Shown here: positions 16,603 to 26,319 of the stretch, piece after piece
Numbering within the stretch: the first letter of the stretch is position 1
Layout of the letters: every line of letters begins with the position of its first letter
Origin: Marinoscillum sp964351625
GTDB taxonomy: Bacteria; Bacteroidota; Bacteroidia; Cytophagales; Cyclobacteriaceae
Assembly: GCA_964351625.1 (NCBI GenBank)
Contig: CAYGOV010000004.1
Coordinates: 138,445 to 202,444 of the forward strand
DNA length: 64,000 nucleotides
Direction of reading: 5' to 3'
The notes under the pieces: generated by a model
Seen by the model: the letters and a program-made list of their open reading frames with translations, nothing else
The model's database searches: none
What the model was told of the DNA's origin: nothing
Position numbers and translations under genes: made by a program

Positions 16603-17615
16603 TGAACGAGAGATACCAGAGACAAATCAAATTACCAGAAGTTGGAAGTGACGGCCAAGAGCTTCTGCGAAAGGCTCGAGTTCTCATCGTTGGTGTGGGT
16701 GGACTTGGCTGTCCTGCTGCTCAATATCTTACAGCTGCAGGAGTAGGATTTATTGGATTAATGGATCATGATCTCGTGGATGAAAGCAATCTTCATCGCC
16801 AAATACTATTTTCTGAAATACATATTGGACGGTCGAAGGCAGTTGCCGCTACTGAAGTACTGCGACAGATGAATCCTGATATCACGATAACAGCTATAGA
16901 TGCTGCCTTAGATGAAGAGAATGCAATCGCGCTATTAAAGGAATACGATATCATTATTGACGGAACGGATAACTTTCAATCTAAGTACTTGATCAATGAT
17001 GCTTGTATCAAAACTAAAAAACCTTTTATAAGTGCATCTATCTACAGATATCAGGGTCAATTATCCGTCTTCAATTATGAAGAAGGGCCGTCTTACAGGT
17101 GTCTGTATCCAGATTACCCGCAAAAAGACAATATTAGCTGCGAAGAAACTGGGGTATTGGGCGTCTTACCTGGTATGATGGGGGTTCTTCAGGCAACAGA
17201 GGCACTAAAAATAATTCTTAAAATCGGAAATGTGCTTTCAGGAAGGTTAAAAATCATTGATATGCTTAGCGCAAAAGAGCAACAAATCAACTTTCATCGA
17301 AATGATGAAGAAATTGAGCGTATCAAAATAGCCCCTTTGAAGGTTAAATTGATCACCTGTGAAACAGCTCATAATGAAAGGCTTTATTTAGATGTTAGAG
17401 AGCTTTACGAGGAGCCGGTACCTACTAATGGACGACTTTTACGCATTCCAATTAGTGAATTGAAGCAGAGAATAAACGAGGTACCCAGAGATGAGAAGGT
17501 GCATGTATTCTGTCAATCAGGTAATAGGAGCAGAGAGGCGATCTTACTTTTAGAGAGTGGATTTCAATTCAATAACTTAGTCGACGCTGGAGGTATAGAG
17601 GAAATCATTACATGA
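16602..17615 (+). CDS. moeB: MoeB/MoeZ-like adenylyltransferase with C-terminal rhodanese domain
   Basis: 337 residues. Residues 1-245 are the ThiF/MoeB E1-like domain: nucleotide-binding VGVGGLGCPAAQYL, then DHDLVDESNLHRQILF, DGTDNFQSKYLINDAC and the CLYPDYP...CEETGVLGVLPG segment. One of the usual zinc CxxC pairs is not evident. Residues about 255-337 form a rhodanese domain with active-site loop CQSGNRS (Cys304). The enzyme activates the MoaD C-terminus and, through its own rhodanese cysteine, can also supply sulfur (MoeZ type). It overlaps moaD by one base and moaE by four. Confidence 0.93.
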   Translation: MNERYQRQIKLPEVGSDGQELLRKARVLIVGVGGLGCPAAQYLTAAGVGFIGLMDHDLVDESNLHRQILFSEIHIGRSKAVAATEVLRQMNPDITITAIDAALDEENAIALLKEYDIIIDGTDNFQSKYLINDACIKTKKPFISASIYRYQGQLSVFNYEEGPSYRCLYPDYPQKDNISCEETGVLGVLPGMMGVLQATEALKIILKIGNVLSGRLKIIDMLSAKEQQINFHRNDEEIERIKIAPLKVKLITCETAHNERLYLDVRELYEEPVPTNGRLLRIPISELKQRINEVPRDEKVHVFCQSGNRSREAILLLESGFQFNNLVDAGGIEEIIT

Positions 17616-18055
17616 AAAATAAAGAGCCAAAGAAAGTATTCGTGGAAGGGCCTATCTCTCCTGATAAAATTGCTAATTCAATAGCTAATCATCAATCCAA
17701 GACCAACATAGGGGCACACAGCATCTTTCTAGGACAGGTTCGTGCTGATGAAATAGATGGAAGAATCGTGACGGCTATAGCATATTCAGCTTATGTTGAA
17801 ATGGCGGAAAAGGTATTTAATGAAATAAGAGAAGCTGCATTTTTACAGTTTGATATGACTTGCTGCCATATCTATCATAGCTTGGGTACGGTGAAGGCTG
17901 GAGAATTGTGTTTGTTTATTTTCACCTCTTCAGCACATCGAAAGGTGGCTATAGAGGCCTGTAATTATTTAGTAGAAGAGATCAAACTTAAGGTTCCTGT
18001 TTTTGGTAAAGAGCTTTTTGACGATCATACACATCATTGGAAAGTAAATCAATAA
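17612..18055 (+). CDS. moaE: MoaE, molybdopterin synthase catalytic subunit
   Basis: 147 residues, family length. Key regions are GAHSIFLGQVRADE near residue 35, the ATTPase-like ICHIYHSLGTVKAGE region, the SSAHRKVAIEACNYLVEEIK segment with the conserved His-Arg, and the catalytic-lysine region IKLKVPVFGKELF. Together with MoaD it inserts two sulfurs into cPMP to make molybdopterin. It overlaps moeB by four bases (ATGA) and is followed immediately by the moaC-mogA gene. Confidence 0.95.
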   Translation: MKNKEPKKVFVEGPISPDKIANSIANHQSKTNIGAHSIFLGQVRADEIDGRIVTAIAYSAYVEMAEKVFNEIREAAFLQFDMTCCHIYHSLGTVKAGELCLFIFTSSAHRKVAIEACNYLVEEIKLKVPVFGKELFDDHTHHWKVNQ

Positions 18056-18949
18056 ATGGTAGACATTACACATAAATCCAATACGCTAAGAGTAGCAACA
18101 GCACAGGCCATACTGAAAGTTGGGAGTCAAAATACAATTGATTTGATCAATGCGCACAAAATTCCGAAAGGTAACGTGTTCGAGATGTCCAAAGCCGCAG
18201 GATTGCTAGGAGTGAAGAAAACATCAGATTTACTCCCAGATTGCCATCCGCTGCCCATAGAGTTTACAGGTATTGAATACGAAATAGATGGCTTGGAAAT
18301 CAAGATCGTAATGACTGTAAAAACGATTTATAAGACAGGAGTGGAAGTAGAGGCCATGCATGGAGCCAGTATCGTTGCTCTGAATATGTATGATATGCTA
18401 AAGCCTGTTGACAAGCATATTGAAATTACTTCGATTAAGCTATTAAATAAAACAGGTGGCAAATCCTCGTTCAAGCAACCCATGAGCGGCTTGACTTGTA
18501 GTGTCATAGTTTGTTCTGATACTGTGTCTAGAGGCGAAAAGGTAGATAAAGGAGGCAAATTGATTGTTGCTGCCATGGAAGCCTTCGGTTTGAGTGTTTT
18601 GTATGTAGTGGTTCCTGATGAGATAGTAGCTATTCAAGCACAAGTTGAAAATGCGACCACCGATCTATTAATATTCACTGGTGGAACAGGAGTGAGCCCG
18701 AGAGATGTTTCTCCGGAGGCCATACGGCCACTTCTTGATATCAATTTAATGGGAGTAGAAGAGGAAATGCGACGCTATGGTCAGGAGCGTATGCCTTACG
18801 CAATGTTATCACGATCAGTGGCTGGTATAAAAGAGAAAAAAGTAATTTTAGCACTCCCGGGATCTTCAGGAGGCGTTACCGATTGCTTGAATGCTATCAT
18901 GCCTCATTTATTTCATGTGTTTCATGTTCTGAAAGGAGGAGGTCACTAA
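18056..18949 (+). CDS. moaC: Bifunctional MoaC-MogA/MoaB fusion
   Basis: 297 residues. About 1-140 is MoaC (cPMP synthase, which acts with MoaA): DCHPLPIEFTGIEYEID and VEVEAMHGASIVALNMYDMLK carry the conserved His and Lys/Asp active-site residues. From about 145 a MogA/MoaB domain follows (CSVIVCSDTVSRGEK, then LLIFTGGTGVSPRDVSPEAI and ALPGSSGGVTDCLNAIMPHL), which adenylates molybdopterin before molybdenum insertion by MoeA. The fusion is known in Bacteroidota. The gene starts directly after the moaE stop codon and overlaps moaA by one base, with an exact GGAGGAGG ribosome site for moaA inside its 3' end. Confidence 0.94.
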   Translation: MVDITHKSNTLRVATAQAILKVGSQNTIDLINAHKIPKGNVFEMSKAAGLLGVKKTSDLLPDCHPLPIEFTGIEYEIDGLEIKIVMTVKTIYKTGVEVEAMHGASIVALNMYDMLKPVDKHIEITSIKLLNKTGGKSSFKQPMSGLTCSVIVCSDTVSRGEKVDKGGKLIVAAMEAFGLSVLYVVVPDEIVAIQAQVENATTDLLIFTGGTGVSPRDVSPEAIRPLLDINLMGVEEEMRRYGQERMPYAMLSRSVAGIKEKKVILALPGSSGGVTDCLNAIMPHLFHVFHVLKGGGH

Positions 18950-19932
18950 TGGAATCAAAAATCATTGATAAGTTTGGGAGACCCCATACCTACTTAAGAA
19001 TCTCACTGACAGATAGGTGCAACCTGCGCTGCTTTTACTGTATGCCAGAAGAGGGCATAGAGCTAATGGAAAAGCCCAGTATAATGACCCATGAAGAGGT
19101 TGTTGCGATCTCTAAGACCTTTGTAAACTTAGGAGTCAATACTATTCGTCTTACTGGTGGAGAGCCATTGATACGCAAGAATTTTGAGTTTCTAGCAAGA
19201 GCATTGACTAACCTCGGAGTAGACTTAAAACTCACTACAAATGGTATTTTGTTAGATAAGTATTTTGATCTTTTTGAAGAGATTGGTCTTAGGAAAATCA
19301 ATATTAGTCTTGACACCCTCGATAAAGCCAAAAATGCCTTTGTGACAAAGAGAGATTACTTTGATCGAATTATGCAAAATATAAAGGAGGGTCTCAATCG
19401 TGGATTTCAATTGAAACTGAATATTGTTTTGATCAAAGGGGTCAATGACAAAGAGATTAATGACTTTATTGAATTGACTAAAGACGAAAACCTATCTGTC
19501 AAATTCATTGAATTTATGCCATTCAAAGGCAATAAATGGGATTGGAGCAAAGGAGTAAGTGAAGATGAGATTTTGACTAGAGTCAAATCCCGATATGAAA
19601 AAGTGCTCACACTGAGAAATCCTAAACATAGCACCTCTAAAAATTTCCAGATAGAAGATCATAAAGGCTCATTTGGCATCATCAGTACAATCACAAGTCC
19701 ATTTTGCTCTGGATGTAATAGGATACGTCTTACTGCTGATGGCAAAATGAAAAATTGTTTATTTGCCAATGCTGAAACTGACTTGTTAGGTCCGATTCGC
19801 AATGGTGAGAACATTGATCAGCTAATCCTTGATTCCATCCAAAAGAAGAAGTTTTCTCGTGATGGCATGGATCTTAAAATGGATGAGGATCAATATGAAA
19901 ATAATCGATCAATGATTTCAATCGGCGGCTAA
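18949..19932 (+). CDS. moaA: MoaA, GTP 3',8-cyclase (radical SAM)
   Basis: 327 residues from the ATG at 18949, which overlaps the previous TAA and is preceded by GGAGGAGG. A longer in-frame start inside moaC was rejected. The radical-SAM motif CNLRCFYC lies near residue 24. The C-terminal cluster cysteines are in SPFCSGCNRIRLTADGKMKNCLF, and the protein ends in the Gly-Gly (ISIGG) needed for activity. It converts GTP to 3',8-cyclo-GTP together with the MoaC domain. Its stop codon overlaps the moeA start. Confidence 0.96.
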   Translation: MESKIIDKFGRPHTYLRISLTDRCNLRCFYCMPEEGIELMEKPSIMTHEEVVAISKTFVNLGVNTIRLTGGEPLIRKNFEFLARALTNLGVDLKLTTNGILLDKYFDLFEEIGLRKINISLDTLDKAKNAFVTKRDYFDRIMQNIKEGLNRGFQLKLNIVLIKGVNDKEINDFIELTKDENLSVKFIEFMPFKGNKWDWSKGVSEDEILTRVKSRYEKVLTLRNPKHSTSKNFQIEDHKGSFGIISTITSPFCSGCNRIRLTADGKMKNCLFANAETDLLGPIRNGENIDQLILDSIQKKKFSRDGMDLKMDEDQYENNRSMISIGG

Positions 19933-21095
19933 TGGTATCCATTGAAGAAGCATTAAAATTAGTAGGGGAGCAGCAGGTAAATCTTGATGCAATTGAATTG
20001 CCGATTGAAGGGTCTCTTCATTATTGTCTAGCGGAGAATATTTTCGCACCGTTTGACTTACCGTCTTTTGACAACTCGGCAATGGACGGCTATGCGCTTT
20101 CTGGATCAGGAGTGTCATTTGAAATAGTGGATGAAGTAGCAGCTGGAGATACAAGGACTTTGGCGCTATCAGAAGGGCAAGCCATGCGAATATTTACTGG
20201 AGGTAAAGTCCCACAAAACACCACCGCTGTAGTGATGCAAGAGAAAACTAAGGTGGCTGCAAATCACTTGGAGCTAATAGAAGTACAGCATCCAGGCAAT
20301 AACATCAGAAGGAAAGGTGACGAAATTTCTCAAGGCAAATTGGTTTTTGAAGTTGGCCATCTTCTTAATCCCGCAAGTATGGGCATCATAAGCTCTTTAG
20401 GCATAAATCAAGTAACTGTTTTTAAAAAGCCAAATGTCCGGATCATCGCCACAGGTAATGAGTTGATACAAACTGGGGAGGAGATAACGGAAGGAAAAAT
20501 TTATGAATCCAACAGTATTACTTTAATGGGTGCTTTGCGAGATAATGGCTTTAGTTGTGATTCCAGAAAAGTACTGAGGGATGATTTAGCTACGATCTCA
20601 TCGGGAATCGCAGAGAACCTTCATAACTGCGATGTGCTTTTGATCTCAGGTGGAATCTCTGTGGGCGATTACGATTTTGCGAAGGAAGCATTGGAGGCAA
20701 ATGGAGTAAAGGAGATTTTCTATAAAGTTCTCCAAAAGCCTGGAAAGCCACTTTATTTTGGAAGAAAGGGTCATTCGTTTGTATTTGCCTTACCGGGAAA
20801 CCCAGCCTCAGCATTGACTTGTTTTTATATCTATGTCTTACCAATCCTTCAAAAGATAGCTGGTGGTGAAGGTAAAGGTTTGATGCGTTTGAAACTTCCT
20901 TTGAGTCATCAGTATATTATGAAAATCGGTCGACCAACATATCTTAAAGCAACTATCGAAGGCCACATGGTTTCTATTCTCGAACATCAAGGCTCATCTA
21001 TGATCAGTTCCATGGCCATTGGAAATGCGCTTGTTCTGATAAAGCAACCAATGGAATTCGAAAAGGGAGACTTAGTCGAATGTATTTTGATGTAG
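19932..21095 (+). CDS. moeA: MoeA, molybdopterin molybdenumtransferase
   Basis: 387 residues, family length. Landmarks: DNSAMDGYALS near residue 52, RIFTGGKVPQNTTAVVMQE near 92, RIIATGNELIQTGEEI followed by YESNSITL, and LISGGISVGDYDFAKEAL with the GGxSxGDxD motif. A C-terminal beta domain begins near 315. It inserts molybdate into adenylated molybdopterin. The reading frame overlaps moaA by one base and is followed four bases later by the TauE-like transporter gene. Confidence 0.95.
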   Translation: MVSIEEALKLVGEQQVNLDAIELPIEGSLHYCLAENIFAPFDLPSFDNSAMDGYALSGSGVSFEIVDEVAAGDTRTLALSEGQAMRIFTGGKVPQNTTAVVMQEKTKVAANHLELIEVQHPGNNIRRKGDEISQGKLVFEVGHLLNPASMGIISSLGINQVTVFKKPNVRIIATGNELIQTGEEITEGKIYESNSITLMGALRDNGFSCDSRKVLRDDLATISSGIAENLHNCDVLLISGGISVGDYDFAKEALEANGVKEIFYKVLQKPGKPLYFGRKGHSFVFALPGNPASALTCFYIYVLPILQKIAGGEGKGLMRLKLPLSHQYIMKIGRPTYLKATIEGHMVSILEHQGSSMISSMAIGNALVLIKQPMEFEKGDLVECILM

Positions 21096-21099
21096 CTAT

Positions 21100-21858
21100 A
21101 TGCCTTTAGAATACCTTCTTCCTTTCTTATTTCTATTTGTCGCCTTTGTCTATTCTTCGATTGGTTTTGGAGGCGGATCGAGCTACTTGGCGATCATGAG
21201 CATTTTCCTAACCGACTTTCATGAGATCAGGTCAATAGCGCTGCTACTCAACCTAACTGTCGTAAGCATAGGTACTATCATGTATTTGAGGTATCGCGTT
21301 TTTGATTGGAAGAGTTTTTGGCCATTCTTGCTGCCGAGCGTTCCTTTAGCCTATTTAGGTGCACAGATGAGATTGTCCGAACGTATGTTTTTTCTCATCT
21401 TAGGCTCATTGCTGGTAATAGCTGTGCTAGCTATGCTTTTGAAGTACTTACCCAAACCAACCAACACAAGAGAATTTAGTGTACTAAAAAGAGCTGGCTT
21501 AGGTGGTACTATCGGATTTTTCGCAGGCCTATCAGGTATTGGAGGAGGTATTTATCTATCTCCAGTGCTTCATATGGTCCGATGGAAAGATGCCTACAAA
21601 ATAGCTTCCTTGTCTTCAGTTTTCATTTTGGTAAACTCTGTCGCTGGACTCTCCGGAATGTTGGTATCCAATACCTTTACTATTGATGGCCAACTTACTT
21701 TCAGATTGATTTTAGCGGTCTTCATTGGAGGTCTTTTGGGGTCTTATTTATCCAACCGATCATTTAATACAGGCATACTTACAATTCTTACTGCCATATT
21801 GGTTTTATATGTAGGTCTTAGATTGATTTTTTTACACGGATATGGTATCAAAATTTAG
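21100..21858 (+). CDS. TauE/SafE-family anion exporter (sulfite-exporter type)
   Basis: 252 residues with seven or eight membrane helices. The first begins right at the N-terminus (LLPFLFLFVAFVYSSIGFGGGSSYLAIMS), and the second half repeats the family signature at GLSGIGGGIYLSPVLHM. TauE/SafE proteins move sulfite, sulfoacetate or related anions. It lies only four bases after moeA at the end of the cofactor operon and just upstream of a Psr/Phs-like reductase. Release of sulfite from thiosulfate reduction is therefore the attractive reading, though a molybdate or sulfate role is not excluded. Confidence 0.88.
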   Translation: MPLEYLLPFLFLFVAFVYSSIGFGGGSSYLAIMSIFLTDFHEIRSIALLLNLTVVSIGTIMYLRYRVFDWKSFWPFLLPSVPLAYLGAQMRLSERMFFLILGSLLVIAVLAMLLKYLPKPTNTREFSVLKRAGLGGTIGFFAGLSGIGGGIYLSPVLHMVRWKDAYKIASLSSVFILVNSVAGLSGMLVSNTFTIDGQLTFRLILAVFIGGLLGSYLSNRSFNTGILTILTAILVLYVGLRLIFLHGYGIKI

Positions 21859-22058
21859 AGGAGAGATAGGTGTCTAATGTCATCTAAAGAACCATGTTGT
21901 TTGAAGGGCATGGCTCCTCAAACCCTAGATTTAGCCAATGCAAATTGGTTCGCTTGAAGCTTTATTCAGTTGGGATATTTAATCACATCGGCCTATGATG
22001 AAACTCATACCTACACTATTGGATTGAAGTTACTTTGCATTCAATAGATATTGAAAGC

Positions 22059-24299
22059 ATGAGGCACAATAGAAGAGACTTTATCAAAATATCATCCCTA
22101 GGCTTAGGAAGTATAGCTTTTGCTGCTACTTTCTTTGACTCTGCCACTGCCAGCATCCTTGCGGGTGAGGTTGAAAACACCTTGAAGTATTCACAAACGC
22201 CGACATACTGTGAAGTATGCTTTTGGAAATGTGCGGGGTGGGTTACAAAAAATGAAAAAGGAGAAATCTGGAAAGTAGAAGGTCACAAAGATGATCCACA
22301 CTGCAACGGCAGGCTTTGCCCGCGTGGTACAGGTGGTGTAGGAATGTACCATGATCAGGATAGATTGAAGAAGCCTTTGATGAGGTTGGAGAAGGACGGA
22401 AAGCAGACCTATGAAGAAGTAAGCTGGGAAAAAGCACTTGATTTCATTTCTTCCAAAATGGAAAGCATCAAAGAGCAGTATGGCCCTGAGTCAATGGCTT
22501 TATTCACACATGGTTCTGGTGGTAAATTTCTGGGTCATCTTATGAAAGCTTATGGCACTCCACACATCACCGCCCCATCATTTGCACAATGCAGAGGGCC
22601 TAGAGAGGTTGCCTTCATTTCCACCTTCGGAGAGGGAGTTTACTCACCTGAGCGCACAGACATTCGTGACACAAGATGCTTGGTACTCATTGGATCTCAC
22701 ATAGGAGAAAACATGCACAATGGGCAAGTACAGGAAATGTCCGAAGCAATAGATAAAGGCGCTACGATCATTACCGTAGACCCTAGATTCTCTACTGCCG
22801 CCAGCAAATCAAAGTATTGGTTACCAATCAAACCAGCGACAGATATGGCGCTTTTACTTGCATGGATCAATGTAATCATCAATGAAGAGTGGTATGATAA
22901 AGAATATGTAGAAAAATACAGTTTTGGCTTTGATGAACTAAAGGCTCACGTGCAGCAGTACACTCCTGAGTGGGCTTATGGAATCACCACCATCGAACCC
23001 AAAGTAATAAGAGAAACGGCTCGTGAAATGGCCAACGCCTCTCCATCAGTTATTGTGCATCCTGGGAGACATGTGACTTGGTATGGAGATGATACTCAGC
23101 GACTAAGAGCGGTAGCTATACTGAACGCCTTACTTGGTTCTTGGGGTAGAAGGGGTGGTTTCTACTTCCCCGAAAAAGTATCGATCCCGAGCTATCCGCA
23201 CCCGCCATATCCAAAACCAAAATACGATTGGACGTCAGCTAATCCGACCAAATATACAATGGCTACAGAGGTCATTTCCAATGGTGTATTGGATGCTACA
23301 TTCCCATCCGAAGAACGAGACTATAGCATCAAAGGATGGATAGTGAATGGCACCAATCTTATCCATACGCTTCCAGATCAGAAAAGAACATTAGAAGCAA
23401 TACAACAATTGGAATTACTGGTAGTGATAGACACCATGCCTATGGAAATCACGGGTTATGCGGATGTCGTTCTTCCTGAATGCACGTATCTCGAGCGCTA
23501 TGACGCCATCAGAGATTCACCACATAGAGAACCTGTCATCTCACTTAGGATGCCAGCAGTAGAACCGATGTATGATTCTAAGCCAGATTGGTGGATTGCA
23601 AAAGAGATAGGTGAACGCCTTGGTCTCAATGACTTTTTCCAATATAAGGACATAGAGGAAATGCTTGATTGGCAGTTGAAGCAAATCAGCAGCTCACTTA
23701 AAGAGATGCAAAAACTGGGCGTCAAAAAGTTCAAAAGGCCATATGAAGACTTGTATCTAATGGATGGTCAGGATTTTGAGTTCAACACTTCAACAGGAAA
23801 AATTGAACTATACGCTACTGATTTGGCTGCTGCAGGATACGATCCTTTGCCATCTTATACAGAGCACGCACAACCTCCGGCCGGGTTTTATAGATTGAAT
23901 TACGGAAGATCGCCGGTACACACCTTTAGCAGAACAACCAACAATCCAAATCTAGCAAGCATTGTGAGCGAAAATGACCTTTGGGTAAATCCCAAAGTCG
24001 CAAAGCAATGGGGGTTGGAAAACGGGCAATATGTATGGTTGAAAAACCAAGATGAGATTGTTTCCACTTTTTCTATAAAAGTCCGAATTACAGAGCGTAT
24101 CAGATGGGACTCTATATATATGGTACATGGTTTTGGGCATACTGGAAATAAATTGTCACGAGCTTTTGGTAAAGGCGCAAGTGATACTGAATTGATAAGT
24201 AATGTGAAATTGGATCCGATCATGGGAGGCACTGGCATGCGTGAAAACTTTGTGACTTTCTTGACTGAAGAACCAGAATTAAAAGAAGAAGCATTATGA
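22059..24299 (+). CDS. Psr/Phs-type molybdopterin oxidoreductase, catalytic subunit (Tat-exported)
   Basis: 746 residues from the ATG at 22059. A TTG at 22035 is possible but would push the Tat motif inward. The N-terminus has a twin-arginine motif (RRDFIK, residues 5-10) and a hydrophobic stretch. A [4Fe-4S] site follows: Cys51, Cys54 and Cys58, with the fourth Cys in GRLCPRG. Cys178 in SFAQCRGPRE sits at the position of the molybdenum ligand of polysulfide/thiosulfate reductases. Further DMSO-reductase-family landmarks are ITVDPRFSTAASKSKYWLPIKPATDMALL and VIDTMPMEITGYADVVLPECTYLE. It overlaps the Fe-S subunit gene by four bases. Best reading: thiosulfate or polysulfide reductase. Other sulfur or arsenic oxyanions cannot be ruled out. 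Confidence 0.9.
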   Translation: MRHNRRDFIKISSLGLGSIAFAATFFDSATASILAGEVENTLKYSQTPTYCEVCFWKCAGWVTKNEKGEIWKVEGHKDDPHCNGRLCPRGTGGVGMYHDQDRLKKPLMRLEKDGKQTYEEVSWEKALDFISSKMESIKEQYGPESMALFTHGSGGKFLGHLMKAYGTPHITAPSFAQCRGPREVAFISTFGEGVYSPERTDIRDTRCLVLIGSHIGENMHNGQVQEMSEAIDKGATIITVDPRFSTAASKSKYWLPIKPATDMALLLAWINVIINEEWYDKEYVEKYSFGFDELKAHVQQYTPEWAYGITTIEPKVIRETAREMANASPSVIVHPGRHVTWYGDDTQRLRAVAILNALLGSWGRRGGFYFPEKVSIPSYPHPPYPKPKYDWTSANPTKYTMATEVISNGVLDATFPSEERDYSIKGWIVNGTNLIHTLPDQKRTLEAIQQLELLVVIDTMPMEITGYADVVLPECTYLERYDAIRDSPHREPVISLRMPAVEPMYDSKPDWWIAKEIGERLGLNDFFQYKDIEEMLDWQLKQISSSLKEMQKLGVKKFKRPYEDLYLMDGQDFEFNTSTGKIELYATDLAAAGYDPLPSYTEHAQPPAGFYRLNYGRSPVHTFSRTTNNPNLASIVSENDLWVNPKVAKQWGLENGQYVWLKNQDEIVSTFSIKVRITERIRWDSIYMVHGFGHTGNKLSRAFGKGASDTELISNVKLDPIMGGTGMRENFVTFLTEEPELKEEAL

Positions 24300-24829
24300 G
24301 ATATGCAATGGCCATTGATACCAAAAAATGCGTAGGCTGCAGTGATTGTGTGGTTGCCTGCCAGATAGAAAACAATGTCCCTGAGGGGTTTTGTAGAGAT
24401 TGGGTAGTGGAGGCCGTGAGTGGCACCTATCCAAGTTTGCAGCTTGAATTTAGATCAGAGAGATGCCATCATTGTGCAAACGCACCTTGTGTAAGGTGTT
24501 GTCCAACAGGGTCCAGCCACATAGTGGAAGGTGGTATCGTTTTGGTAGATCCTGATAAATGTATTGGTTGTGGAGCGTGTATCGCTTCTTGCCCTTACGA
24601 CGCACGTTATCCTCACCCTGATGGATACGTTGATAAATGCACTTTTTGTGTGCACAAAGTTAGAAAAGGGGAGCAGCCTGCTTGTGTGTCGGTTTGCCCT
24701 ACCAACTGTCTTTACTTCGGTGATTTGGATGACCCAAATAGTGAGGTTTCCAAAAAGGTAAGAGAGCGCAATTACAAAAGGCTTAAAACCGAAGCGGGTA
24801 CAGATCCACAGTTATACTTTTTAATCTAA
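24296..24829 (+). CDS. Psr/Phs-type iron-sulfur subunit (PsrB-like)
   Basis: 177 residues carrying the four cysteine motifs of DMSO-reductase-family electron-transfer subunits: CVGCSDCVVAC near 14, CHHCANAPCVRCC near 60, CIGCGACIASC near 90, and CTFCVHK...CVSVCPTNC near 116. They bind four [4Fe-4S] clusters that pass electrons between the membrane subunit and the molybdenum site. The gene overlaps the catalytic gene by four bases and lies four bases upstream of the NrfD-like gene. Confidence 0.94.
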   Translation: MRYAMAIDTKKCVGCSDCVVACQIENNVPEGFCRDWVVEAVSGTYPSLQLEFRSERCHHCANAPCVRCCPTGSSHIVEGGIVLVDPDKCIGCGACIASCPYDARYPHPDGYVDKCTFCVHKVRKGEQPACVSVCPTNCLYFGDLDDPNSEVSKKVRERNYKRLKTEAGTDPQLYFLI

Positions 24830-24833
24830 GGCC

Positions 24834-25772
24834 ATGGAAGAATTGATCATAAGTGGGCGAATGAATAACAGGGTGGACCCAACCCTTAACATCTGGCATT
24901 GGGAAATACCGTTTTACCTTTTTGTTGGTGGACTGGCGGCTGGCATACTCTTTTTTGCTGCCTTTTATTACCTCAATGGGAAAGAAAAGGAATATCCTGC
25001 AGCTGTAAAAGTGGCGCCAATGATTGCTCCATTTCTACTTGTAATTGGGCTTGGGGCGTTGTTTCTGGATCTCAATCACAAATGGTATTTCTGGAGGCTA
25101 TATACCACAGTCCGTCTTGAGTCGCCAATGTCGTGGGGGGCTTGGACTTTGATGGTTATTACGCCATTATCCATCGTCTGGGCAGCTATGCATATGAAAG
25201 ATGTCTTCCCAAAATGGGATTGGAAATTTGAATTCATTGAGAAGATTATCGATTTTTTTATTGCCAAAAAAAGGATCATTGCCTGGATTATGGCTGTTTA
25301 TTCCGTACTTCTAGGCATCTATACTGGTGTGCTTTTAAGTGCCTTCAATGCTAGGCCACTATGGAACACTTCCATTTTAGGGCCATTGTTCTTAGCTTCT
25401 GGTCTATCTGCAGGAGCAGCTATGATTGTGTTCTTCTCTAAAAATGAATTAGAGCGCAGGCTGTTTAGCAAAATAGACATCATCATCATAGCCGCAGAGC
25501 TCTTTTTTATTGTCCATATGTTCATGGGACTATTGGCAAGTACTGAGGTACAGATTGAAGCAGCCCAATTATTTCTGAATGGGCCATATACTTTGCCTTT
25601 TTGGATTTTCGTAGTATTTCTCGGAATGCTAGTGCCAGCGCTTTTAGAGTTTTTGGAACTCCGTGGACAAAAAATTCCTGTCTTGATACCTGTGCTTTTG
25701 ATCCTTATGGGAAATGTAATGCTTAGGTTCTTGATCGTATATGCCGGACAAGCAAGTAGATATCTATACTGA
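24834..25772 (+). CDS. NrfD/PsrC-like membrane quinol-binding subunit
   Basis: 312 residues with eight or nine membrane helices and the family N-terminus (DPTLNIWHWEIPFYLFVGGLAAGILFFAAFYYL, of which IWHWEIPFYLFVGGLAAG is diagnostic). It accepts electrons from menaquinol and hands them to the Fe-S subunit. No haem ligands are expected in this family. With the two preceding genes it forms a complete three-subunit complex. Confidence 0.92.
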   Translation: MEELIISGRMNNRVDPTLNIWHWEIPFYLFVGGLAAGILFFAAFYYLNGKEKEYPAAVKVAPMIAPFLLVIGLGALFLDLNHKWYFWRLYTTVRLESPMSWGAWTLMVITPLSIVWAAMHMKDVFPKWDWKFEFIEKIIDFFIAKKRIIAWIMAVYSVLLGIYTGVLLSAFNARPLWNTSILGPLFLASGLSAGAAMIVFFSKNELERRLFSKIDIIIIAAELFFIVHMFMGLLASTEVQIEAAQLFLNGPYTLPFWIFVVFLGMLVPALLEFLELRGQKIPVLIPVLLILMGNVMLRFLIVYAGQASRYLY

Positions 25773-25784
25773 AACTAAATAGTC

Positions 25785-26318
25785 ATGTCACATCATAATT
25801 ACATCACACATAAAACCAAATACATGAATCCGTATTTAGCTGGGATTCTTTTGGGATTGGTACTCTTGGCTGCTTTTTATTTGACAGGAAGAGGACTTGG
25901 CGCTAGCGGAGCTATGAAAAGCGTCGTAGTGACCACAGTGGAGACACTTTCGCACGACAAAGCAGAAGCCTCAGGATTTTATTCCAAATACATTGCTGAC
26001 GGGATTAGCCCAATGAAAAGTTGGCTAGTCTTTCAAGTGCTTGGTGTGCTAGTAGGTGGTTTTTTATCAGGAGCATTGTCTGGGAGGCTGAAGATTACTA
26101 CTGAACATTCGCCCAATATCACCTCGAAAAAGCGAATATTCATGGCTGTAATTGGAGGTATGCTCTTTGGATTTGGATCACAACTCGGTAGAGGTTGTAC
26201 GAGTGGTGCTGCATTAAGTGGTATGGCTACTTTGTCGGTAGCAGGCTTTGTGACCATGATAGCCATTTTCGGAACAGCCTTTTTGTTTGCTTATTTCTTT
26301 AGAAAAAACTGGATTTGA
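25785..26318 (+). CDS. YeeE/YedE-family transporter, first half
   Basis: 177 residues with about five membrane helices. It has the conserved cysteine motif GSQLGRGCTSGAALSGMATL near residue 140, the substrate-path cysteine of YeeE/TsuA-type thiosulfate transporters. An internal ATG (25824) gives a shorter N-terminus and is also possible. Family members are often one chain of about 350 residues. Here the protein is split in two, the second gene starting one base after this stop codon. It probably imports thiosulfate or another reduced sulfur anion. Confidence 0.86.
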   Translation: MSHHNYITHKTKYMNPYLAGILLGLVLLAAFYLTGRGLGASGAMKSVVVTTVETLSHDKAEASGFYSKYIADGISPMKSWLVFQVLGVLVGGFLSGALSGRLKITTEHSPNITSKKRIFMAVIGGMLFGFGSQLGRGCTSGAALSGMATLSVAGFVTMIAIFGTAFLFAYFFRKNWI

Positions 26319-26319
26319 T

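Noticed and set aside
21930..21955. Small hairpin AGCCAAT/ATTGGTT after the TauE gene
   Set aside because: Short stem with a G-T pair and no T-run, so not called as a terminator.
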